DNA of 7,503 bases, taken from NCBI GenBank assembly GCA_041485845.1, contig JBGPKH010000457.1, positions 1-7,503 on the forward strand, written 5' to 3'. Below, piece after piece: positions 1-6,491 of this stretch. Origin of the DNA: OMOG01 sp041485845 (GTDB lineage Bacteria > Acidobacteriota > Terriglobia > Bryobacterales > Bryobacteraceae). The position numbers and the translations under genes were made by a program. The stretch's first letter is position 1. Each line of letters starts with the position of its first letter. The notes under the pieces were generated by a model. It was given only the letters and a program-made list of their open reading frames with translations, had not been told where the DNA came from and made no database searches.

Positions 1-1
1 C

Positions 2-2671
2 ATTGAAGACAAGCTGGGCGCCGGTGGTATGGGTGTAGTGTACCGCGCGACCGACACGAAACTCGGGCGCCAGGTCGCGATCAAAGTCTTGCCCGAGAGC
101 TATGCGCAAGACCCGGACCGCCGGACGCGTTTCGAGCGCGAGGCGCACGTCCTGGCTGGCCTGAACCATCAGAACATCGCCGGCATCCACGGTCTGGAAG
201 AATCCAACGGGGTCTACTACCTGGTTCTCGAGCTGGTGCCGGGCCAGACGCTGGCGGAGCGATTGGCGGATGGCGCTCTCGACATGAACGAGGCCCTGCG
301 CATTGGCCGCGCCATAGCCGAGGCCATGGAAAACGCGCATGAGCGGGGCATCATCCACCGCGACTTGAAGCCCGCCAACGTCAAGGTCACGCCGGAAGGG
401 ATCGTCAAGGTTTTGGACTTCGGTTTAGCCAAAGCGTTCCGCGACGAGCCATCCGCCGCCGGAGATCCGTCCCTCTCGCCTACCGAGACCCTGGATAGTA
501 CGCGCGCTGGCGTGATTCTGGGCACCGCCGCCTACATGAGCCCCGAACAGGCGCGCGGCAAACCGTTGGACAAGCGGACGGACGTGTGGTCCTTCGGTTG
601 TGTGCTCTATGAGCTCCTGAGCGGCCGCAAGGCTTTCCGCGGGGAGACCACCTCGGACTACATCGCGGCTGTCCTCGGGCGGGAGCCGGACTGGAGTGCG
701 CTGCCCCAGTCGACACCTGCAAACGTGCGGGCCTTGCTGCACCGCTGCTTGCAGAAGGAGCCGCAGAAGCGTCTGCGGGATATGGGCGACGCCCGCCTGG
801 AGTTGGAGGAAGCGCCCGTGCTACCGGCCCTCGTAGCTGCGGCGCCACGGCGGCAACCAATCCTGATTTACGTGGGCTGCTTGGCTGTAGGGGCAATCCT
901 CGCTATCGCCAGTGCCTGGACCTTGTGGCACGAAGCACCTCAACCACCCACCGTGACCCGGTTCAGCATCGACCTGCCGCCCGGCGAGACTCTGTCATCG
1001 GTGTCGCAGATCTCGGTTGCCCTGTCGCCGGACGGCGCCAAGCTGGCGTACGTCGCAGACCGTGGCGGCCGGACGCAATTCTATTTGCGCCCCATCGATC
1101 GACTGGAGGCCAAGCCGATCCCGGGCACCGAAAACGCGGTGGCACCCGTATTTTCGCCCGACGGCCAGTGGGTGGCTTTCTTGCAGGCCCAGCGGTGGAA
1201 AAAGGTCGCCCTGAGCGGCGGGGCTCCGGTTACCATCTGCAATGCCCCACCAGGGGCGTATATGTACGCTGCCTGGACGCCTGACGACAATCTGCTGTTT
1301 GGAGTCTACCCGGCGAGCATCTTGCGGGTACCCGCCTCCGGCGGCGAGCCGCAGCCCCTCTTCTCCGCCAGTGCCGGTAAAGGGGAGCGGGCCTACTGGC
1401 ACCCCTACCTCCTGCCCCGCGGCCAGGGAGTTCTGTTCTCGATCCGGACCCCCGAAATGGACTCCTACGACGACGGCCTCGTCGCCGTCCAGCCCCTCCC
1501 GGTGGGCCAGCGCAAGATCCTGACCGAAGGAGGACATAAGCCCATCTACTCGTCATCCGGTCACCTGGTCTGGGCCCGGGGCGGGCAGTTGCTCGCTGCG
1601 CCGTTTGATCTGGCGCGCCTGGCTGTGACGGGGCCCCCGATTCCGGCCCTGGACGGCGTCTTGATGAATCAAGCCAATGGAGCCACCCAGTTCAGCCTGT
1701 CCACCAATGGATCTCTGGTCTATGTTCCGGGCGGTGCGATTGTGGTCGGACGTCAACTGGTGTGGGTCGATCGGCAGGGAAAGGCCGAACCCCTGCCTCT
1801 GCCGCCCCGCCGCTATCTTCACCCTCGCCTCTCTCCCGTCGGCCGCAATATCGCAGTCGAGACCGAGGGTCCCAACCACGATCTTTGGATTTACGAGGGG
1901 GAGCGCGACGTCCTGACTCGAATGACATTCGATGGCATGAGCCACTGGCCGGTGTGGACCCCGGACGGGAAGCGACTGACATTCCGCTCCTGGCGCACTG
2001 GGGACTTCAGCATGTGGTGGATGCCTGCCGATCGCAGCGGCACCGAGGAGCGGCTGACCACGATCGGGATCCGTCAGAGCGCTGCCTCCTGGTCGCCCGA
2101 CGGTCGCGTGGTGGCTTTCACCCAAGCGAGCCCCGACACCGGCGGCGATCTCTACGTGTTGGAGATGGACGCCGAGCGCAAGCCGCGGCCCTTGGTGCAA
2201 ACAAAGTTCAACGAGGGCTCGCCGCGGTTCTCTCCCGACGGACACTGGATCGCCTACACTTCCAATGAATCCGGCCGCAACGAAGTCTATGTGACGCCCT
2301 ATCCGGGGCCCGGACCAAAGATCCAGATCTCCACCGACAGTGGCGCCGATGCGGTCTGGAAGGGAAAGGGCGGCGAGTTGTACTACCGCACTGGCGACAG
2401 GATGATGGTCGTGGAGGTCGCTACGCAGCCCTCGTTCCACGCCGGCAAGCCGCGCGTCCTCTGGGAGGGCCGCTACAACCACGGAACGAATTCGTCCTGC
2501 GGGGCGCCCGGCCCAAGTTCGTCCAACTACGACGTAACGCCCGATGGCCAGCGGTTCCTGATGGTCAAGGAGGGCGAGCAGGACATACCGGCCACCCGGA
2601 TCGATGTCGTGCTGAACTGGAGCGAAGAGCTAAAACATCTTCTGCAAGAAACGAAGGAGAACAAGCCATGA
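2..2671 (+). CDS. Membrane-anchored Ser/Thr protein kinase with PD40 beta-propeller (kinase A), 5' partial
   Basis: Predicted receptor-type Hanks kinase that phosphorylates Ser/Thr of unknown protein targets. The frame is open from base 2, and the first visible residues already form the glycine-rich loop (IEDKLGAGGMGVVY), so the true start lies left of the window and ATG 29 is internal. Numbering visible codons from base 2: catalytic Lys28 in VAIK, helix-C Glu47, HRDLKPAN with Asp121 and Asn126, DFG Asp139, GTAAYMSPE at 174-182, DVWSFG near 194-199. The RD arginine is present, so it should be active. One hydrophobic segment at about 286-308 separates the kinase from an extracytoplasmic propeller with S/T-P-D-G-type motifs near 341, 384, 425, 610 (degenerate), 652, 697, 743 and 845. 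The C-terminus (RIDVVLNWSEELKHL) matches the usual end of this family, so the 3' end looks complete. TGA 2669-2671 overlaps a downstream ATG at 2668. The kinase is clearly more divergent from B and C than those are from each other. The signal sensed is unknown. Confidence 0.95.
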   Translation: MEDKLGAGGMGVVYRATDTKLGRQVAIKVLPESYAQDPDRRTRFEREAHVLAGLNHQNIAGIHGLEESNGVYYLVLELVPGQTLAERLADGALDMNEALRIGRAIAEAMENAHERGIIHRDLKPANVKVTPEGIVKVLDFGLAKAFRDEPSAAGDPSLSPTETLDSTRAGVILGTAAYMSPEQARGKPLDKRTDVWSFGCVLYELLSGRKAFRGETTSDYIAAVLGREPDWSALPQSTPANVRALLHRCLQKEPQKRLRDMGDARLELEEAPVLPALVAAAPRRQPILIYVGCLAVGAILAIASAWTLWHEAPQPPTVTRFSIDLPPGETLSSVSQISVALSPDGAKLAYVADRGGRTQFYLRPIDRLEAKPIPGTENAVAPVFSPDGQWVAFLQAQRWKKVALSGGAPVTICNAPPGAYMYAAWTPDDNLLFGVYPASILRVPASGGEPQPLFSASAGKGERAYWHPYLLPRGQGVLFSIRTPEMDSYDDGLVAVQPLPVGQRKILTEGGHKPIYSSSGHLVWARGGQLLAAPFDLARLAVTGPPIPALDGVLMNQANGATQFSLSTNGSLVYVPGGAIVVGRQLVWVDRQGKAEPLPLPPRRYLHPRLSPVGRNIAVETEGPNHDLWIYEGERDVLTRMTFDGMSHWPVWTPDGKRLTFRSWRTGDFSMWWMPADRSGTEERLTTIGIRQSAASWSPDGRVVAFTQASPDTGGDLYVLEMDAERKPRPLVQTKFNEGSPRFSPDGHWIAYTSNESGRNEVYVTPYPGPGPKIQISTDSGADAVWKGKGGELYYRTGDRMMVVEVATQPSFHAGKPRVLWEGRYNHGTNSSCGAPGPSSSNYDVTPDGQRFLMVKEGEQDIPATRIDVVLNWSEELKHLLQETKENKP

Positions 2672-2706
2672 TGCCGCCGGCAAGAAGATGTGAACAAGGA
2701 GGATGA
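2668..2706 (+). CDS. Possible 12-codon linker ORF between kinases A and B
   Basis: Reads MMPPARRCEQGG then TGA. Its ATG (2668) overlaps the stop of kinase A as ATGA, and its own stop (2704-2706) overlaps the ATG at 2703 of kinase B, again as ATGA. GAAGGAG at 2653-2659 sits 8 bases before the first ATG, a good ribosome-binding distance. It could be a coupling cistron that hands ribosomes from A to B, or a chance frame in a 31-base spacer. No peptide function is recognisable, and whether it is translated is unknown. Confidence 0.25.
   Translation: MMPPARRCEQGG
2696..2702 (+). promoter_or_regulatory. Shine-Dalgarno for kinase B
   Basis: AAGGAGG directly abuts ATG 2703 and lies three bases before ATG 2706. 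The zero spacing makes 2703 a poor start; 2706 is short-spaced but usable. Its protein start, MSDN, is the one used by the paralogue at 5658. This site therefore favours 2706 as the start. Confidence 0.6.
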
Positions 2707-3539
2707 TGAGCGACAACCGCCGGCAGCGCATTGAGGAGATCTTTCACCAGGCCGCCGAGCTCGCACCCGAGGCGCGATCCGCCTTCCTGGATGAGGTGTG
2801 CGCCGGAGACGAATCTCTTCGCCAGGAAGTGCACTCGCTGCTGGCCCACGCCACAGAGGGCGAAACCGCCACGATCGTCGCGGACCTCGCCGGCCGGACT
2901 ATTGGCGCGTACCAAGTCCTCGGACGCATTGGCCAGGGCGGCATGGGGGTGGTCTACAAGGCTCGCGACACAGAGCTGGACCGCACCGTGGCGATCAAAG
3001 TGTTGCCGGCGGACTGCTTGGGAGATCCGGACCGGAAACGCCGGTTCATCCAGGAGGCCAAGGCGGCTTCGGCGCTGAACCACCCCAACATCGTCACGAT
3101 CCACGCCATCACACACGAAGGCGGGGCCGAGTGCATCGTGATGGAATACGTCACCGGCCAGACGCTGGCCGAGGCGATTCCGAAAAAGGGAATGCCGCTG
3201 CAGGAGGCGCTGCGGATTGCGATCGAGATCGCGGACGCGATGGCGGCGGCGCACACGGCGGGAATCGTGCATCGCGACCTGAAGCCGTCCAACATCATGG
3301 TGACGGAGCAGGGGAGGGTGAAGGTTCTGGACTTCGGCCTGGCGAAGCTGCTGGAATCCACCGCATCGCCCCAGGCGCCGGCGGGCACGGAGGCGGGGAA
3401 GGTAGTGGGGACGGCGGCGTACATGTCGCCGGAACAGGCGCAGGGACAGAAGGTGGACGGGCGCACGGACATCTTCTCGTTCGGGTGCGTGCTGTACGAA
3501 ATGGTGACAGGGCGGCGGGCGTTCCAGGGCGAGAGCACG
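2706..3539 (+). repeat. Copy 1 of an approximately 834-bp direct repeat (5' part of kinase B)
   Basis: Collinear with 5658-6491 at a constant offset of 2952 bases, with no indels. The encoded 278 residues differ at roughly 27 positions by hand count, about 90% identity. Similarity starts at the start codon, with no visible match upstream, and drops sharply after about base 3502 to 3539. This is paralogous coding sequence, not a mobile element: I see no terminal inverted repeats and no transposase. Confidence 0.9.
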
Positions 3540-5393
3540 GCAGCGACACTGGCGGCGATTCTGCGCGAGGAGCCGGCGCTGCTGGAAGGCGTTGCACCGG
3601 AAGTTGCGAAGCTGATCGGGCGGTGCCTGCGGAAGGACCCGGACCGGCGCACGCGCCACATGGACGACATCAAGCTTGCCTTGCAGGAGTTGAAGGAGGA
3701 GTCCGACTCGGGCATGCCGGCCCAGCCCGGTGCCGGGCCACCAGCGAAACCGGGGCGTCTGACGCTGCTCATCGCGGCGGGGGTGATCCTGGCAGCGGCA
3801 GCGGGGACGGGCCTCGCCTGGTGGCTGAGCACATCGCGACCATCGCCGTCGCCGGCGCCGCTGATGCGGCTGACGTCGGACTCCGGCCTGACCACAGATC
3901 CCGCTCTCTCACCGGACGGCAAACTCGTCGCCTATGCCTCGGACCGCGCAGGCGGCAACAACCTGGATATCTGGGTGCAACAGGTGGATGGCGGTAGCCC
4001 GCTGCGGCTGACCTCCGACCCGGCCGATGAGTCCGAGCCCTCGTTCTCGCCCGACGGCAACCAGCTTGTTTTTCGCTCGGAACGCGAGGGCGGCGGGATT
4101 TACACGATTCCGGCGTTGGGAGGAGAGCCAAGGCTGATCGCCAAAGGCGGCCGCGCCCCGCGCTTCTCGCCGGACGGGTCTCGCATCGCCTTCGTGACCG
4201 GAGTAGGGAGAGTGGGCGGAGTCGCGTTAGGTGAACTGTTCGTTGCTCCTTCTATGGGAGGTACGCCGCAGCCCCTGGTGCGCGGTGAACTGGGCGCGTC
4301 ATACCCCGTCTGGTCGCCCGATGGAACGGTCATTCTCTTTGCCACCGGCCTCTATGGGCCCGATAACTGGGGGATTGTACCCTCCGTTCCCGGCTCGAAA
4401 GGTCTGCCCATCGTCTTGCCCCTTGCCGCGCTCAAGAAGAAACAGGGGCTGGCGAACGTCATCCCTTGGGCGTGGATCGCAGGCAACCGCATTCTGTTCT
4501 CCGCGAAATCCGGCGATAGCTCGCATCTGTTCGAGATCGGGCTGTCACCTCCCGCGCTGATTTCGAAAGTGTGGCGTCTGGAAGCGTCTCCCAAGCGGCT
4601 GACCGCGGGGACCGAACTCGCCGAAAAGCCGACGCTGGCTGTGGGCGGTTCCGCGGCAGGCGCTCGCCGCCTGGCCTTCGCCAGCCTCCTTCGAAGCGAA
4701 AATCTCTGGAGTCTCTCGCTGGATACGAATCATCCCGGCACAGCCGGAAGACTCCAGCGGTTGACCCAGGAAAGCGCTTTCCAAGTCTTCCCCTGGGTTT
4801 TCATGGACGGAACGAAGCTGGTCTTCCTGTCCCATGCGAATTACAACGATGAAGTCTGGCTGATGGACTTGAGGAGCGGCAAGAGGCTGCTGCTTTCCAA
4901 TCGGGTCTCTGCCAAGGACAAGCCGATCGTTCACGCCGACGGCTCGCGTGTAATGTGGGATGAGGGCGGCAAAACAGTTTACACAGTGTCGCCTTCCGGG
5001 GGAGTTCCAGAAAAGCTCTGCGAATCCTGTTACTGGCCGTGGGACTGGTCCAGCGATCACAAACGCATTCTCCACTGGTATCGCGGCAAGAGTTCGGTCG
5101 TAAGTGAAATGGTGAATCTCGAGACCGGGAAACGCGGCGTCTTTTTGGAGCGTCCCGGAGCGGACCTTTTTGAGTTCCGCTGGTCGCCCGATGGCCGATG
5201 GATCGTGTTCGCTTCTGCCCAGTCAGACCGGCGCCGGGTGTACGTTGCTCCCTTCACAGGTGACCAGGGCCCGGGCGAGAGCGCGTGGATTCCCATCACG
5301 GACGGCTCGACATTTGAGGACAAGCTCAATTGGTCTCCGGACGGCAACTGGATCTACGCCCTCTCGGACCGGGACAGCTTCAACTGCATCTGA
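2706..5393 (+). CDS. Membrane-anchored Ser/Thr protein kinase with PD40 beta-propeller (kinase B), probably C-terminally truncated by a nonsense codon
   Basis: Predicted sensor kinase, 895 residues. Residues 1-60 are a helical leader (RRQRIEEIF, then CAGDESLRQEVHSLLAHA) common in this kinase group. The kinase domain spans about 69-330: IGQGGMG loop, Lys98 in VAIK, helix-C Glu117, HRDLKPSN with Asp191 and Asn196, DFG Asp209, GTAAYMSPE 235-243, DIFSFG 255-260. All catalytic residues are present. A Pro/Gly-rich linker and a membrane helix (about 352-374) lead to a propeller with S-P-D-G motifs near 401, 447, 487, 536, 826 and 876. ATG 2706 is chosen over 2703 on Shine-Dalgarno spacing and on the paralogue's start. 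It lies 34 bases after kinase A and is probably in the same operon. The protein stops at SFNCI with TGA 5391-5393, inside the last propeller blade; the same frame continues with family-like sequence to 5588. Without that tail the propeller may not close properly, so function of the sensor part is uncertain. Confidence 0.93.
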   Translation: MSDNRRQRIEEIFHQAAELAPEARSAFLDEVCAGDESLRQEVHSLLAHATEGETATIVADLAGRTIGAYQVLGRIGQGGMGVVYKARDTELDRTVAIKVLPADCLGDPDRKRRFIQEAKAASALNHPNIVTIHAITHEGGAECIVMEYVTGQTLAEAIPKKGMPLQEALRIAIEIADAMAAAHTAGIVHRDLKPSNIMVTEQGRVKVLDFGLAKLLESTASPQAPAGTEAGKVVGTAAYMSPEQAQGQKVDGRTDIFSFGCVLYEMVTGRRAFQGESTAATLAAILREEPALLEGVAPEVAKLIGRCLRKDPDRRTRHMDDIKLALQELKEESDSGMPAQPGAGPPAKPGRLTLLIAAGVILAAAAGTGLAWWLSTSRPSPSPAPLMRLTSDSGLTTDPALSPDGKLVAYASDRAGGNNLDIWVQQVDGGSPLRLTSDPADESEPSFSPDGNQLVFRSEREGGGIYTIPALGGEPRLIAKGGRAPRFSPDGSRIAFVTGVGRVGGVALGELFVAPSMGGTPQPLVRGELGASYPVWSPDGTVILFATGLYGPDNWGIVPSVPGSKGLPIVLPLAALKKKQGLANVIPWAWIAGNRILFSAKSGDSSHLFEIGLSPPALISKVWRLEASPKRLTAGTELAEKPTLAVGGSAAGARRLAFASLLRSENLWSLSLDTNHPGTAGRLQRLTQESAFQVFPWVFMDGTKLVFLSHANYNDEVWLMDLRSGKRLLLSNRVSAKDKPIVHADGSRVMWDEGGKTVYTVSPSGGVPEKLCESCYWPWDWSSDHKRILHWYRGKSSVVSEMVNLETGKRGVFLERPGADLFEFRWSPDGRWIVFASAQSDRRRVYVAPFTGDQGPGESAWIPITDGSTFEDKLNWSPDGNWIYALSDRDSFNCI

Positions 5394-5420
5394 GCGTATC
5401 CCCTCGATCCCCGGACAAAG

Positions 5421-5450
5421 CGGCCGGCCGGAAAGCCGCAGGCCGTTTTT
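5421..5450 (+). terminator. Weak candidate intrinsic terminator after kinase B
   Basis: CGGCC at 5421-5425 can pair with GGCCG at 5441-5445. Inside, GGC 5426-5428 can pair with GCC 5435-5437, leaving a small bulge. TTTTT at 5446-5450 follows at once. It starts 28 bases after the TGA stop. It lies inside the former coding tail, so it may be a coincidence of GC-rich codons next to GTT TTT. If the stop is real, ribosomes no longer cover it and it could act. Confidence 0.3.
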
Positions 5451-5494
5451 CACTCTCACGGTGCGCGTCAATCGGTGCGCAATGCCACTCTGAC

Positions 5495-5518
5495 CTCGCA
5501 ACGTGTTTCCGTTGCGAG
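5495..5518. repeat. Perfect 9-bp inverted repeat (hairpin) between kinases B and C
   Basis: CTCGCAACG at 5495-5503 is exactly complementary to CGTTGCGAG at 5510-5518, with the six-base loop TGTTTC. It lies 140 bases before the kinase C start, within the former kinase B tail. There is no T-run directly after it, so it is not a standard terminator. It could be an mRNA stem or an operator-like site, or a by-product of the old codons. Confidence 0.5.
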
Positions 5519-5657
5519 AGATAAGATCGTTTTCAACCAGGGCGAGGTCAAGGGCAACATCTGGATGACTGCATTCAACCCGGAGTAGCGCCTCCGACCG
5601 CATGGTTCCTATGACACAATACGGTCTATACGAGCCAGTCCCAAATGGGCGGGCGGG

Positions 5658-6491
5658 ATGAGCGATAACCGCTGGCAGCGGATTGAGGACATCTTCCATC
5701 AAGCCGTCGAGCTTGCACCCGAGGCGCGATCCGCCTTCGTGGACGAGGTGTGCGCCGGAGACGAGTCTCTTCGCCAGGAAGTGCACGCGCGGTTGGCGCA
5801 CCCCTCCGAGGGCGAAACCGCCACCATGGTCGCGGACCTCACCGGCCGCAACATTGGCGGGTACCAGGTCCTCGGACGCATTGGCCAGGGCGGCATGGGG
5901 GTGGTCTACAAGGCCCGCGACACCGAACTCGACCGTACCGTGGCGATCAAGGTACTACCGGCGGACTGCCTGGGAGATCCGGACCGCAAACGCCGCTTCA
6001 TCCAGGAAGCCAAGGCGGCCTCGGCGCTGAACCATCCCAACATCGTCACCATTCACACCATCACCCACGAAGGCGGGGCCGAATGCATCGTGATGGAATA
6101 TGTGGCCGGGCAGACGCTGGCCGAGGCGATTCCGAAGAAAGGAATGCCTCTGAACGAGTCGCTGCGGATCTCGATCGAGATCGCCGACGCGATGGCGGCG
6201 GCCCACGCGGCGGGGATCGTGCACCGCGACCTGAAGCCGTCCAACATCATGCTAACGGTGCAGGGGAGGGTGAAGGTTCTGGACTTCGGCCTGGCGAAGC
6301 TGCTGGAATCCCCCGCATCGCCCGCGGCTCCAGCGGTCACCGAGGCGTGGAAAGTCGTGGGGACGGCGGCGTACATGTCGCCGGAACAGGCGCAGGGGCA
6401 GAAGGTGGACGGACGCACGGACATCTTCTCGTTCGGGTGCGTGCTGTACGAAATCGTAACCGGGCAAAGGGCTTTTCCCGGGGAGAGCACC
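5658..6491 (+). repeat. Copy 2 of the approximately 834-bp direct repeat (5' part of kinase C)
   Basis: Gap-free match to 2706-3539. The closest stretch is 6357-6454, which has only two mismatches in 98 bases against 3405-3502, and the last 41 bases of it are identical. Similarity falls off directly after base 6454, within the codons following LYE. The pattern fits duplication followed by gene conversion or domain swapping. Confidence 0.9.

Larger units (their letters stand above)
5394..5588 (+). pseudogene. Abandoned in-frame C-terminal tail of kinase B, beyond the TGA
   Basis: Directly after TGA 5391-5393 the kinase B frame stays open for 64 codons, to TAG 5586-5588. It reads AYPLDPRTKRPAG, then AVFHSHGARQSVRN, VSVARDKIVFNQGEVKGNIW and MTAFNPE. 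From knowledge of the family, propeller kinases of this type usually end with similar text: a conserved Trp after C-I, then LDP-x-TKRP-x-G, VARDKIVFN-x-GE and GNIWM. The tail is therefore the original end of the gene, separated by one codon where Trp (TGG) is expected. There is no start codon or ribosome-binding site suggesting independent translation. Alternatives are stop-codon readthrough, giving a 960-residue protein, or a sequencing error. Confidence 0.8.

Noticed and set aside
1553..2482. Minus-strand open frame of about 309 codons opposite kinase A
   Set aside because: Shadow of the propeller coding strand; no recognisable motif and no ribosome-binding context.
2565..3659. Minus-strand open frame of about 364 codons spanning the A-B junction
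   Set aside because: Shadow frame, Arg/His-rich. A similar antisense frame opposite kinase C simply reflects the B/C nucleotide repeat.
2798..3997. Plus-strand frame of about 399 codons inside kinase B (and its equivalent at 5750-6970 in kinase C)
   Set aside because: Out-of-frame reading of the same GC-rich kinase sequence; Gly/Arg/His-rich with no motifs. Its presence in both copies follows from the nucleotide repeat, not from selection on an overlapping gene.
3905..5390. Repeated S-P-D-G-coding segments as DNA repeats
   Set aside because: They are protein-level propeller blade motifs with diverged codons, not nucleotide repeats or a CRISPR-like array.
5391..5393. TGA read as selenocysteine or as Trp by an alternative code
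   Set aside because: The family residue is Trp, not Cys/Sec. TGA is an ordinary stop at the end of kinase A, and Trp elsewhere in the window is TGG. No selenocysteine insertion element can be argued from the downstream hairpins.
5603..5632. Possible sigma-70 promoter before kinase C (CACAAT or TATACG elements)
   Set aside because: No -35 element of reasonable match lies at 16-18 bases from either; matches are at background level.
5589..5657. Spacer between the old kinase B tail and kinase C
   Set aside because: Only 69 bases; no small ORF with a ribosome-binding site, no RNA gene and no repeat could be supported.
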